Positions 33,663 to 42,016 of a DNA stretch of 64,000 nucleotides are shown here, one piece after another. Made by a program: the position numbers and the translations under genes. Under the pieces are notes generated by a model. The model searched no databases and was not told the DNA's origin. It saw only the letters and a list, made by a program, of their open reading frames with translations. The stretch is from NCBI GenBank assembly GCA_964348665.1, contig CAYGDP010000005.1, positions 62,001 through 126,000 of the forward strand. Direction: 5' to 3'. Position 1 is the first letter of the stretch. Each line of letters opens with the position of its first letter. Origin of the DNA: CAYGDP01 sp964348665. GTDB lineage: Bacteria > Verrucomicrobiota > Verrucomicrobiia > Palsa-1439 > CAYGDP01.

Positions 33663-34529
33663 TCAATGGGCTGCCGGGGAAGGTGCGGTTGAGTTGAGAC
33701 AGTATCGTTCCCCGCATCGGAGGACGCAATGCGGCTGGCGCAGGCGGTTGCATTCGTCAATAAACTCGTTGGGTGATGTGGTGTTGAATTCGAACATTTC
33801 ATAATGCATGGGAATCACCAGTCCGGCTCGGATCTTGTGCGCCAGATGCGCCGCTTCTCGTCCCCACAGATTCCCCGCCACGCGCCGTTCCGGTGATCGT
33901 CCGTTGATTGGCAAGAGAGCGAGGTCAATGGAGAACTTCCGCAGCCGGTCCACCATTCTGTCGTACAAGATGGTGTCTCCGCTGTGATAAATCGTCCATA
34001 GCGCGGTGCGAATGATGTAACCAAGAAATTTGCAATGCCCTCGATCATCCCGCTCCATGGTCTCGTGCGCCGCCGCAATGCCGTGTATCTCAAACCCGGC
34101 AGCATTCAAGCTGATGCCATCATCCATTCCCAGAAATGTCGATGATGGAATCCCGAGTCGCTCGGTGGATACTACGCGATTGGCTTCCGGGATCACGATT
34201 CGAAGCGCTGGATTCGCCTGGAGTAAAGGCCGGAGGGTGTCGGGATCAAAATGATCCGTGTGATTATGACTGGACGTGACGACATCCACCATGTTCAATC
34301 GCCCGGGCGCAAGGGGAAGCGCCGTCATGCGCACATGAGGTTTGTCGGTGGCGGCATATTTGTGGGTAAGCGAATCGGACAAATACGGATCGAGCAACAA
34401 TTGTTTTTCCTGCCATTGGATCAGAAAGCCGCTTTGACCAAGCCACCACAAATGCAAACGATCGCGATCGCCACGCGCCCCGGCAATATCCGCCAGCAAC
34501 GCATCGTCTTTCTGCAGCGGCTCGATCAT
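33663..34529 (-). CDS. MBL-fold metallo-hydrolase (UlaG-like)
   Basis: 288 residues from ATG 34529, which overlaps the stop of the PAP2 gene by 4 bases. A longer reading frame upstream is only the shadow of that gene. The metallo-beta-lactamase motif HxHxDH is present as HNHTDH (88-93). WWLGQSGFLIQWQEKQLLLD at the start, IYHSGDTI and GLVIPMHYEMFEF at the end fit the UlaG-like branch, which hydrolyses lactones or phosphoester-type substrates. The substrate is unknown. Confidence 0.9.
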   Translation of the reverse strand: MIEPLQKDDALLADIAGARGDRDRLHLWWLGQSGFLIQWQEKQLLLDPYLSDSLTHKYAATDKPHVRMTALPLAPGRLNMVDVVTSSHNHTDHFDPDTLRPLLQANPALRIVIPEANRVVSTERLGIPSSTFLGMDDGISLNAAGFEIHGIAAAHETMERDDRGHCKFLGYIIRTALWTIYHSGDTILYDRMVDRLRKFSIDLALLPINGRSPERRVAGNLWGREAAHLAHKIRAGLVIPMHYEMFEFNTTSPNEFIDECNRLRQPHCVLRCGERYCLNSTAPSPAAH

Positions 34530-35152
34530 GGGTAGGTCAACGTGAACAGGTAATACGCGAACCATCCGAGCGCCGCTCCGGGCGGCAAATCCACAAGGAA
34601 ATGGGCTTTTGTAAATAAACAACTGATACTGATGAGCACGGGAAACAGAAACGCCCAGGGACCCAGCTGTGGAAAGAGATGCATTGCCGTGAGCATTGCC
34701 ACGGAAGTGTGCATGCTCGGAAACGCGTTCGAGCGCGCGTCGAACCGGTAGATGAACAGCAAAAAGCGCTCGGACGCGTTTCGCCCCTGATTCTGGTCGC
34801 GCCACTCCTTGGGTGTCTCCACCGGAAAAACGAGAAAAAACGCCATCTGCATGACCAGTAGGATCACATAACTGATGATCACGTAGAGAAAATGTCGTGG
34901 CGACTTCACCACGGCGTTGACGTACACGATGATGGGGTAATAGAGGAAACTGTACACCCAGACCCAATGCGGGCAGTAAGGAATCCAGTCGTCTACCGGT
35001 AATTTGAGGCTGCGAACCGGCTGCCAGCGCCGTCTCTGACACCAAAAATAAAATTGATACACCCCGACAATCAGGAACACGCTGATGACAGAATGCACAA
35101 CGTAATCGCTCGTCTTCATCGGAAAACCATCGAACAATTCCTCCTTCGTCAT
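34526..35152 (-). CDS. PAP2-superfamily membrane phosphatase
   Basis: 208 residues with about five or six membrane segments. The acid phosphatase motifs 2 and 3 are present: PSMHTS at 145-150, and KAHFLVD with the catalytic His184 and Asp188. The first motif is not clear. Such enzymes remove phosphate from lipid substrates such as phosphatidate or undecaprenyl pyrophosphate. The gene is coupled to the downstream MBL hydrolase and divergent from the FHA-cyclase gene. Confidence 0.85.
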   Translation of the reverse strand: MTKEELFDGFPMKTSDYVVHSVISVFLIVGVYQFYFWCQRRRWQPVRSLKLPVDDWIPYCPHWVWVYSFLYYPIIVYVNAVVKSPRHFLYVIISYVILLVMQMAFFLVFPVETPKEWRDQNQGRNASERFLLFIYRFDARSNAFPSMHTSVAMLTAMHLFPQLGPWAFLFPVLISISCLFTKAHFLVDLPPGAALGWFAYYLFTLTYP

Positions 35153-35254
35153 GGATTCTAGGCGAATTCTTTGCCGGCGACAACCATGGAGATGGCGCCG
35201 CCAAAAAATTTTGGTTTCCTCCCGCTTCCCTCTTTGCTACTCTTTTCCGCTTCC

Positions 35255-36115
35255 ATGAGCGAATCAAACGATTTAGTGGTCTGGCTCGAGACTGTAGATG
35301 GTCAGCGGTATCCGATCGTCGGTACATGCACGCTCGGTCGTTCCGCGTCGAACCAGATCGTCTTGGTGGGCGAAACCATTTCGCGCCGGCATTCGCTCGT
35401 CCACGCCCAAGATCAGCATGAATATTCACTCGTGGATCTCGGCAGCGGCAACGGCACGTACCTCAACGGGCGGCGGGTTACGCATCCCACGATGCTGCGG
35501 GACGGGGATTTGATTGAGATCGGACCCAACCGGATGACCTTTCGCCGTCCTGCGGAGAAAACGGAGGAGCGGCAGAGTGACGGGGGCGCCACGATCCTGG
35601 AAATTAAAATGACCAAATGTTGGATGCTGATTGCCGACATCGAAGGCTCGACCCACCTTAGCCAAACCCTTAGCGCCGAAGAATTGCCGATGGTGACAGG
35701 CCGATGGCTGGCCGAGTGCAAGCAAGTCATCGAGGAATGCGGCGGCAGCATCAATAAATTTCTGGGTGACGGATTCTTCGCGTATTGGCATGAGCGGGAA
35801 AAAACCGTGACCGACGTGGCTCGCGCCATCGCCGCCCTTAAACAAATGCAAGACCAAGCCAAACCGCCGTTCCGCGTCGTGGTGCATTTTGGGCGTGTTT
35901 CCACCGGAGGCTCGGCCTCGTTGGGGGAAGAATCCCTTTCCGGATTGGAAGTGAATTTCGTCTTCCGGATGGAAAAGCTTGCCGGCAAACTGAAGGAACA
36001 GAGATTTTTGAGCGAAAAAGCTGCCGTGTTACTGCAAGCGGTAATCACGGCCGAGCCAATCGGTCAACATCCCGTTGATAGTTTTGAGGGGCGATTCACA
36101 TTCCATCGCTGCTGA
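35255..36115 (+). CDS. FHA-domain adenylate/guanylate cyclase
   Basis: 286 residues. An N-terminal FHA domain (about 5-100) reads phosphothreonine: LGRSASNQIV, ISRRHSLVH and DLGSGNGTYLNGRR are intact. It is joined to a class III nucleotidyl cyclase domain (about 118-286). Metal-binding Asp128 (ADIEGST) and Asp172 (KFLGDGFF), and the late VNFVFRMEKLA block with Asn and Arg, are present. The fusion would make a cyclic nucleotide in answer to a phosphorylated partner. Whether the product is cAMP or cGMP cannot be decided. An earlier ATG at 35187 is unlikely. Confidence 0.88.
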   Translation: MSESNDLVVWLETVDGQRYPIVGTCTLGRSASNQIVLVGETISRRHSLVHAQDQHEYSLVDLGSGNGTYLNGRRVTHPTMLRDGDLIEIGPNRMTFRRPAEKTEERQSDGGATILEIKMTKCWMLIADIEGSTHLSQTLSAEELPMVTGRWLAECKQVIEECGGSINKFLGDGFFAYWHEREKTVTDVARAIAALKQMQDQAKPPFRVVVHFGRVSTGGSASLGEESLSGLEVNFVFRMEKLAGKLKEQRFLSEKAAVLLQAVITAEPIGQHPVDSFEGRFTFHRC

Positions 36116-36142
36116 ATTAAAGACGACCGGCAAAATCGCATT

Positions 36143-37198
36143 TTAGAGACCGAGTTCATTCCGAGTCTGTTTTACGCCAAGCACCATGTTCGCCAATTTT
36201 CTTCGGGCCGCCCACCGCGCTGTTTGCGATAAACCACAATCCGGCGCAACGCTAAGGCGATCGGCTGGCGCGTGCTGTAAACAGAGATGAACGCGCGCCG
36301 CGATGTCGTCGGGAGTTTCGATGTAATAGCTTTTCACATCCACGATGCCGACCGCCACGTCTTTGTGCTTGGCAATTTGTCCGATCAATTCAATCTCCGC
36401 AAACTCGCGGCTGGCCATCTCGACGTGGATTTCGTCCACGTCAAGGCCGAGAAACGCGGGGAACATCGGCTTGTATCGGCGCAGACCTACGGCACGGCCT
36501 TTGTAATTTCCAAAACAAAGATGCGTCGAAAGGCGGCACTTGCCAACGATCGGCGCGACGGTGCGGTTGAACAGTTTGACGAATCGGCGCGGGTCTTCCC
36601 GGTGCGCGTAGCAACTCATCGAGGGCTCGTCCACGCAGATTTCGCGACAGCCGGCATTGACGAGCGCCTTCAATTCCTCGCGCACGATGGGCAGCAACGC
36701 ATCCGTCAGCGCCCATCGGTCTTTGTATCGTTGATTGGGAATCAAGCGGCCGCTCAAGGTGTATGGGCCGGGGACACTGGCTTTGAGGGCGATGCGCGAA
36801 GTGGGATGAGCGATGATCGGCGCGGCTAGTCGTTTTAAACGTTCGAACTCCTCAACCGCGCCAAGCCCACGCGGCGCCCGAATCGTTCCGGTAACAGCAT
36901 GTTTGCCTCGCTGATCGTGCGCCGGCGGACCGAAACGGCGGATGGGTTTCGTCTTTTTTTCGATGCCGTCGAGAAATCCGTAGAACGACAAGTTGAAGTC
37001 CAGCCGCGTCTGTTCGCCGTCGGTGATGACATCAAGTCCCGCCGCGATTTGGTCGTGGACGGCGGCGATGACGGCGTCGTCCTGTAGTTCCGCCAAGTCG
37101 GCCTCGGCAAACTGATCGAGATGCAGCGCGGCAAACTCGAGCCAGCCTAGCAGCGGATAGCTGCCTATGACCGTCGTACGCAAGGGGCAGGATTTCAT
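36143..37198 (-). CDS. Cobalamin-independent methionine synthase-like protein (MetE C-terminal domain)
   Basis: 351 residues from ATG 37198; an extra 14 codons upstream are unlikely. It is the length of the single-domain MetE-like family, not of full MetE. Zinc-site residues are present as STHLCFGNY (His and Cys), a Glu in VDEIHVEM, and PDCGLSQ (Cys). These proteins transfer methyl groups to thiols; the donor and acceptor are unknown here. It is the last gene of a minus-strand group concerned with carbohydrate use. Confidence 0.85.
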   Translation of the reverse strand: MKSCPLRTTVIGSYPLLGWLEFAALHLDQFAEADLAELQDDAVIAAVHDQIAAGLDVITDGEQTRLDFNLSFYGFLDGIEKKTKPIRRFGPPAHDQRGKHAVTGTIRAPRGLGAVEEFERLKRLAAPIIAHPTSRIALKASVPGPYTLSGRLIPNQRYKDRWALTDALLPIVREELKALVNAGCREICVDEPSMSCYAHREDPRRFVKLFNRTVAPIVGKCRLSTHLCFGNYKGRAVGLRRYKPMFPAFLGLDVDEIHVEMASREFAEIELIGQIAKHKDVAVGIVDVKSYYIETPDDIAARVHLCLQHAPADRLSVAPDCGLSQTARWAARRKLANMVLGVKQTRNELGL

Positions 37199-37258
37199 GG
37201 GGAGATTATTAGCCGCAAATAGGTGCAAAAGGCACAACAATCTTGCGCTTCTTCGCAG

Positions 37259-38065
37259 TTACCCAATCAAAAACTGGCTGATGTGTCGCTTGGTCAGCAG
37301 CAGCATTTTTTTCCGGAGAGGGGCGCGTCCCCAGAGCGGTCCGTGCGGCTCGATGACCAGCCAGCCGTTGTAATTTTTTTCGTACAGGAACGCGAAGACT
37401 TTGCCCCACTCGATATCGCCCATGCCTGCTGCGGGCTGCGAGGCGAGTGTGCCACCGTGATAAAGATGTTCTTTGATGTGGATGTGGCCAATCTTGTGTG
37501 CGTACCGGCGCAGGAGATCGAGGTAATCATCACCGTGATGTTTCCAGTTGGCGGCGTCAAATTTGATTTTTAGATCGGGAAAATGTTCCCACGCGGCTTC
37601 GTATGCTGCAATGCTGTCGAAGCAACTTTGCCCATGCACAGCGTAAAAGGCGAAACGAAGCCCCGATTTTTGTGCGCTCTTGAAAAACGGCGGAAACACT
37701 TTCCGAAACTCTGCGATTTTTCGCCCCAGCGGTTCGCCTGCGATGTCGCCGCCGCCGGTGATGACCACGTCGGCACGTAAAATCCTGGCAAATTCGATCG
37801 CGCGCTTGAGTTGCGCGTGCGCTTCCTTGCGAACTTTCGGGTCGAGCGCGAGATGGTTCCAGCCCCACAAGCCAAGCGAGCAGGCGCGGACGCCGTGCGC
37901 CTGGTGGATCGCCGCCATTTCCTTGACCGTCTCGGCGGTCAGCTCCCTGAAATTGCCCCAATAATTATATTCGATTCCCTCGAAGCCGTGCTCTTTGGCG
38001 AATTTCGCGTCCGCCTCGACGCTTGCAAGGTCGTTGTCACCGATGAATCCGAGTTTGGTTTGCAT
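37259..38065 (-). CDS. Sugar phosphate isomerase/epimerase (TIM barrel)
   Basis: 268 residues. It has the xylose-isomerase-like barrel with metal-binding positions in FEGIEYNYWG, AVHGQSC, KIKFDAANWKHHGDD, HIHIKEHLYHGG and LVIEPHG. It is probably an isomerase or epimerase for a keto-sugar or inositol derivative. It lies downstream of the SIS gene with only 32 bp between them. It is a different branch from the isomerase at 24404. Confidence 0.88.
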   Translation of the reverse strand: MQTKLGFIGDNDLASVEADAKFAKEHGFEGIEYNYWGNFRELTAETVKEMAAIHQAHGVRACSLGLWGWNHLALDPKVRKEAHAQLKRAIEFARILRADVVITGGGDIAGEPLGRKIAEFRKVFPPFFKSAQKSGLRFAFYAVHGQSCFDSIAAYEAAWEHFPDLKIKFDAANWKHHGDDYLDLLRRYAHKIGHIHIKEHLYHGGTLASQPAAGMGDIEWGKVFAFLYEKNYNGWLVIEPHGPLWGRAPLRKKMLLLTKRHISQFLIG

Positions 38066-38097
38066 GCTTTCTCCATTCTTTAATCAACCGCGAAAAT

Positions 38098-38910
38098 TCA
38101 TTTCTGGTTTCGTGTGGTTCGCGTACTTCGTGGTTTATACAGATTCTTATACAATTCCGCCAATCTTCGCGCGTGCTCGTCGTAGGCGGCTTCGAAGAGG
38201 GCGGCGGCTTTCTTGCTGTCCATCACCGCGCTGCTGGTGAGCACATTTGGCGGCTGGCCTGCTTTCGTTAACCGCAGCGCCACTTCTGCTTTGATACTGT
38301 TGACCATCATACAGCCCGCGACGGCAGAGAGCGGCGCGACGGGCGTTTCGAGTCCCTCGATTTTTACCGCGGCGTCGCCAATGGGCGCGGCCATGTCGAG
38401 GATGAGATCGGCGAAGTTCTGGAGTTTCTTTCCTTTTGGATGATTGCTTTTGCTCGCTTCGGAATGTTTTTTGCTGATCATCACCACGACTTTGCAGCCG
38501 CGTTTTTGGAAACCCTCTGCCATTTCGATGGGGACGATGTTGCAGCCGCTCGATGAAATCACCAGTGCTGTGTCTTTCGGTGAGATGTCGAAGTTGCGCA
38601 GGATGCACTCGGCGAAGCCGGCGACGTTTTCCAGATACATCGCTTGCCGCTGGCCGTTCGCGCCGACCACCTGGTTGTGATAGGTCAGCGACAGCTCGAC
38701 GATGGGATGAAAACCGGGAAACGACCCGTAGCGCGGCCACATTTCCTCGACGGGAATGCGGCTGTGTCCGCTGCCGAACAAATGCACCAACCGCCCGGCA
38801 AGAATTGTTTTGGCAAACCAATCGGCGGCACGCTCGATCTGCGGCTGTTGTTTTTCGATGGCCGCAATCACCTCGCGGCATTTTTTAAGGTAGTCGGCGC
38901 TCGGTTTCAT
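38098..38910 (-). CDS. SIS-domain sugar isomerase (phosphosugar-binding)
   Basis: 270 residues from ATG 38910; the upstream extension reads through repeat sequence and is rejected. The SIS domain shows VHLFGSGHSRIPVEE near the N-terminus and ALVISSSGCNIVPIEMAEG, which bind phosphosugars. It belongs to the family annotated as sugar isomerase domain proteins, related to aminosugar phosphate handling. Neighbours (isomerase, Gfo/Idh oxidoreductase, ROK kinase) suggest use of an amino sugar or similar. The substrate is inferred only. Confidence 0.88.
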   Translation of the reverse strand: MKPSADYLKKCREVIAAIEKQQPQIERAADWFAKTILAGRLVHLFGSGHSRIPVEEMWPRYGSFPGFHPIVELSLTYHNQVVGANGQRQAMYLENVAGFAECILRNFDISPKDTALVISSSGCNIVPIEMAEGFQKRGCKVVVMISKKHSEASKSNHPKGKKLQNFADLILDMAAPIGDAAVKIEGLETPVAPLSAVAGCMMVNSIKAEVALRLTKAGQPPNVLTSSAVMDSKKAAALFEAAYDEHARRLAELYKNLYKPRSTRTTRNQK

Positions 38911-38925
38911 GAAGAAGATTCTATC

Positions 38926-39005
38926 GCCCTTACAGGGCTTCCTTTCTGAACGTGGGTTACCCTTACGCCCTGGGCTATCGTCTTCCGCCCCTTCGGGGCT
39001 TAAGC
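38926..39005. repeat. Intergenic repeat-like element with GC hairpins
   Basis: Three short stem-loops follow one another between the SIS and Gfo/Idh genes: GCCCTTACAGGGC (38926-38938), a GCCCTGGGC segment near 38967, and GCCCCTTCGGGGC (38987-38999). There is no gene in this 116-bp interval. It resembles the GC-hairpin repeats seen between genes in many environmental bacteria; a second copy is not obvious in this window. Confidence 0.45.
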
Positions 39006-39026
39006 GGTATTTCTGCATATAAATTC

Positions 39027-40103
39027 TTATTCGACGAGTTTAACTGTACGTTTCAGCTTTGCGCTCAACGCGGCGCTGTCTACGATTTGCTGGCCGATGC
39101 GAGCGATCTTCGGTGAGAGTGGGCCGTCGATCGGGTGCTTGGTTTCTAGACAGTACAGCACGTATTCGATGGGATTGCGGAATGGCGATTTTAATTTGTC
39201 CACGGGGATATCCCTGCCTTGCTCGCAGCCGCGCGTCTGGACGCGGATGGTTTTTTCGTAATCATAGCTGGCGATCGTTCCCCTTGATCCTTTGAGGACG
39301 AATCCGCACTTGGGCTGCGGTTGATTCATCCACGGGTCAGTGAACGTGCCCCAGCGTGTCTCGAATTTCGACAAACCAAAACTGTAACGTGCGACGGTAA
39401 TGCTGTGCTCGTCCACTTCGAGGCCGCGCGGCTGATCCACAACCGCAGTAACTTCGATCGGCTTTTTGCCGTTGAGAAACCACGTGCCGAGAGTGGTGCC
39501 GTAGCCGAGGTAATCGAGGAGTGAGCCGCCGCCGAATTTCTTCTGATACCACCAGCTTTTGGCTTTCTGCCTGTTGGCGATGGTTTCGGGCACGATAATT
39601 TTATCGGCGACATGGCGCAATGGGCCGCGATTGCCATCATAGTAATGCACTTCGTTGATCTCGCCGATGACGCCTTCGTCCACGAGACGTTTTGCGGTGA
39701 TGTGCGACGGATACCAGCGAAGCGGCCAGTTGATCGCCTGTTGTTTGCCAGTCTTTTTGACGGCGCGAATCATTCGGTCGGCGTCGCGTAACGTAGCCGC
39801 AAAAGGTTTTTCCATGAGAATGTGTGTGCCGAACGGCGCGACTTTTTCCGTCCATTCGGCGTGCTTTGCCGTCGCGGGACAAAGAATCACAACGTCGGGT
39901 TTGGACGATTCGAGGCACGCGCGGTAATCGGTGAATACCCGGTTGGTCGGGATTGCGAAGTTTTTGATCGCACCCTCCATCCGTGCAGGCTGCTCATCGC
40001 AGATGCCGACGATCTCCGCGTTGGGATGAGCATGCGCCATGCGCAACAAATCGCCCATGTGCATGTGGTCGAAGTTGATCCCTGCGATTCGCCAGAGTTT
40101 CAT
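39027..40103 (-). CDS. Gfo/Idh/MocA-family oxidoreductase
   Basis: 358 residues. The N-terminal Rossmann domain has IVGICDEQPARM and VILCPATAKHAEW, followed by the family's EKPFAATLRDADRMIRA block. The C-terminal part has the usual sheet domain (GGSLLDYLGYGTTLGTWFLN). These NAD(P)-dependent enzymes oxidise sugars, inositols or sugar amines. The protein is cytoplasmic and has no Tat signal. It stands between the SIS isomerase and the ROK kinase, in a likely sugar catabolic cluster. Confidence 0.93.
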   Translation of the reverse strand: MKLWRIAGINFDHMHMGDLLRMAHAHPNAEIVGICDEQPARMEGAIKNFAIPTNRVFTDYRACLESSKPDVVILCPATAKHAEWTEKVAPFGTHILMEKPFAATLRDADRMIRAVKKTGKQQAINWPLRWYPSHITAKRLVDEGVIGEINEVHYYDGNRGPLRHVADKIIVPETIANRQKAKSWWYQKKFGGGSLLDYLGYGTTLGTWFLNGKKPIEVTAVVDQPRGLEVDEHSITVARYSFGLSKFETRWGTFTDPWMNQPQPKCGFVLKGSRGTIASYDYEKTIRVQTRGCEQGRDIPVDKLKSPFRNPIEYVLYCLETKHPIDGPLSPKIARIGQQIVDSAALSAKLKRTVKLVE

Positions 40104-40170
40104 CGTTATTACCTGAACGATTGTTAATCACGAAAAACGCAAAAAGACACGAAAAAAGACTATTTCGCGC

Positions 40171-41067
40171 TCATACGCGTCGATTCGCGGTTTTAAAATC
40201 CATCGCGTACCGCGCCGCGCCGAGCGCGCCCGCCCATTCGCCGAGACGTGCCGGCACGAGTCGGACACGATGACCATGCGGACGCCATTCTACTTGTGCG
40301 AGATGTTTTTTCAATGGCGCAAAGAGATCATGACCCGCTTTCGCAATGCCGCCGCCGATAATAACGACTTCGGGGTCAGCGACGTTGATGATGGAAGCGA
40401 TGCCACATGCCAACTCGTACACAGAGCGATCCCAGATTTTTTCTGCATCGGCATCACCCGCTTTTGCAGCGGCAATTAAATCCCGTGTGGACGCGAATCT
40501 GTTTTGGGTGCGCTTTGCCAGCGTGCATTCCCCAATGGCATTTTCCAAGCTTCCCGGTGTGTCTGCGACATCCGGCGCGCCATCCGGGTTGAGCGAAATG
40601 TGACCGAGATGACCCGCGCGACTGATAGCGCCTTGCAGGAGACGACCGTTTTCCAGGATTGCACCGCCCACGCCTGTGCCGAGTGTGAACAAGATGGCAT
40701 TGCGACAATCTTTGGCCGCACCGAGCCAGACTTCACCCAGCAACGCAGCATGGGCATCGTTGAGTACGGGAATTGTCCGCTTCGATTTCAAGAGACGCGT
40801 CCAGTTCAAGCCTTCGACGGTGTTCATTCGTCCCTGCATCCACCAGATCGAGTGGTTGTCGGGCGCGGCAAGTCCGGGCGACGCGATGCCGATCCAAGAC
40901 GCACGGCGAAACTGGAGCGATTCGAGATTCTTGCGGATTAGTTCCTTCCAATCGCGGGCGCGCTCGTCGGTGAGGAACTGTTTCTTTACCAGGATCTTTC
41001 CGCGTGGAGTCACGCAGACGGCCTTCGCGTTCGTGCCGCCAATGTCGAGGCCGACGGCGTAGTTCAT
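40171..41067 (-). CDS. ROK-family sugar kinase (glucokinase-like)
   Basis: 298 residues. The ATP-binding DIGGTNAK is at 8-15. The catalytic Asp lies in VLNDAHAALLGE, and GTGVGGAI is the second phosphate loop. The ROK zinc region is altered. The His of GHLGHISLN is kept, but the usual CxCGxxGCxE is replaced by VADTPGSLENAIGE, without cysteines. Non-zinc ROK members exist, so activity is still plausible. It should phosphorylate glucose or an amino sugar for the neighbouring enzymes. Confidence 0.88.
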   Translation of the reverse strand: MNYAVGLDIGGTNAKAVCVTPRGKILVKKQFLTDERARDWKELIRKNLESLQFRRASWIGIASPGLAAPDNHSIWWMQGRMNTVEGLNWTRLLKSKRTIPVLNDAHAALLGEVWLGAAKDCRNAILFTLGTGVGGAILENGRLLQGAISRAGHLGHISLNPDGAPDVADTPGSLENAIGECTLAKRTQNRFASTRDLIAAAKAGDADAEKIWDRSVYELACGIASIINVADPEVVIIGGGIAKAGHDLFAPLKKHLAQVEWRPHGHRVRLVPARLGEWAGALGAARYAMDFKTANRRV

Positions 41068-41087
41068 GAAATTCCCACATGAGGCGC

Positions 41088-41167
41088 TGTCATTCTGAGC
41101 GAAGCGAAGAATCTCTGCTGTTCACAGCGTCGGAATGGCAGAGACCCTTCGCTTCGCTCAGGGTGAC
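41088..41167. repeat. Long inverted repeat (REP-like hairpin)
   Basis: Arms of about 31 bases at 41088-41118 and 41138-41167 pair with four mismatches around a 19-base loop. The arms carry CTGAGCGAAGCGAAG and its complement CTTCGCTTCGCTCAG. The element is between the ROK kinase and SDR genes. It shares its core with the element inside recJ at 12346-12374. Confidence 0.8.
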
Positions 41168-41190
41168 AAAATAAAAGCAGCGCAAACCAG

Positions 41191-41976
41191 TCAATTCTCA
41201 TCCTGCCCCTCCGTCACCGACCAACCGCCGTCAACAGCCAAGACTTGGCCGGTCACAAACTTTGACGCATCGCTTAGAAAATATACAACTGCAGCATCGA
41301 GATCGGCGGGCTGACTGATGCGACCCCCGTCGAGCGGTTGCTTTTTGGCGATGAACTTTATGATTGCACTGTTTTTCTGGGCGCGCTCGGACATTGGCGT
41401 AGCAACCAACGCGGGGCAGATTGCGTTAAAGCGGATGTTATGCGGCGCGTAATAGGCGGCGCAGGATTTGGTGAAACCGATGACGGCGGATTTCGCGGCG
41501 GCGTAGGCGTGCGTGGCAAAAAACTTCGGTGAAGGGGAAAACCCAAGCACACTGCTCATATTCAATACAGTGCCCCCTGACTTCTGTTTGAGAAACTGCT
41601 GCGCGGCGGCACGGTTGGAGTAAAACGGCGCGTCGAGATTTTCGTGAAGCGTTTCGTCCCAACCGGCGTCGGTGATCTCGTGAAGTGGACCGTCACCCAC
41701 GCGTCGCCCGCTGCCTCCGGCGACGTGATAAAGGCAATGGAAACCGCCAAATTCTTTAATAGCAAGTTTGATCGCCCCAATTGCTGTTTTCGGATCTCTT
41801 GCATCACCAACGAAAGAGCGCGCGGAGCGTCCAAGCGATTTGGCGGCAGTTTTTGCGTTGTCGGGATTTCGTCCGACGACGACGACGCGCGCTCCCGCGC
41901 CGATACAGGCTTTGGCAGCGGACACGCCGAGACCTGTTGTGCCGCCAACAATGACGATAACTTTATTGTGAAGCAT
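41191..41976 (-). CDS. Short-chain dehydrogenase/reductase (SDR)
   Basis: 261 residues from ATG 41976. An upstream extension is discarded because it runs into the adjacent kinase region. The NAD(P)-binding motif is VGGTTGLG, with the catalytic Ser in NMSSVLG and the YxxxK pair in THAYAAAKSAV. FLSDASKFVTGQVLAVDGGW is the standard C-terminus. The substrate is unknown; the neighbouring sugar genes suggest a polyol or sugar alcohol. The protein is cytoplasmic. Confidence 0.93.
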   Translation of the reverse strand: MLHNKVIVIVGGTTGLGVSAAKACIGAGARVVVVGRNPDNAKTAAKSLGRSARSFVGDARDPKTAIGAIKLAIKEFGGFHCLYHVAGGSGRRVGDGPLHEITDAGWDETLHENLDAPFYSNRAAAQQFLKQKSGGTVLNMSSVLGFSPSPKFFATHAYAAAKSAVIGFTKSCAAYYAPHNIRFNAICPALVATPMSERAQKNSAIIKFIAKKQPLDGGRISQPADLDAAVVYFLSDASKFVTGQVLAVDGGWSVTEGQDEN

Positions 41977-42016
41977 AAGAATAATTGTAGCTCCGATGCG
42001 CAAGTGGGGGCAAGCC

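Noticed and set aside
34530..35429. 588-codon form of the MBL hydrolase gene
   Set aside because: The extra 300 codons are out-of-frame reading of the PAP2 gene, whose frame has clear catalytic motifs.
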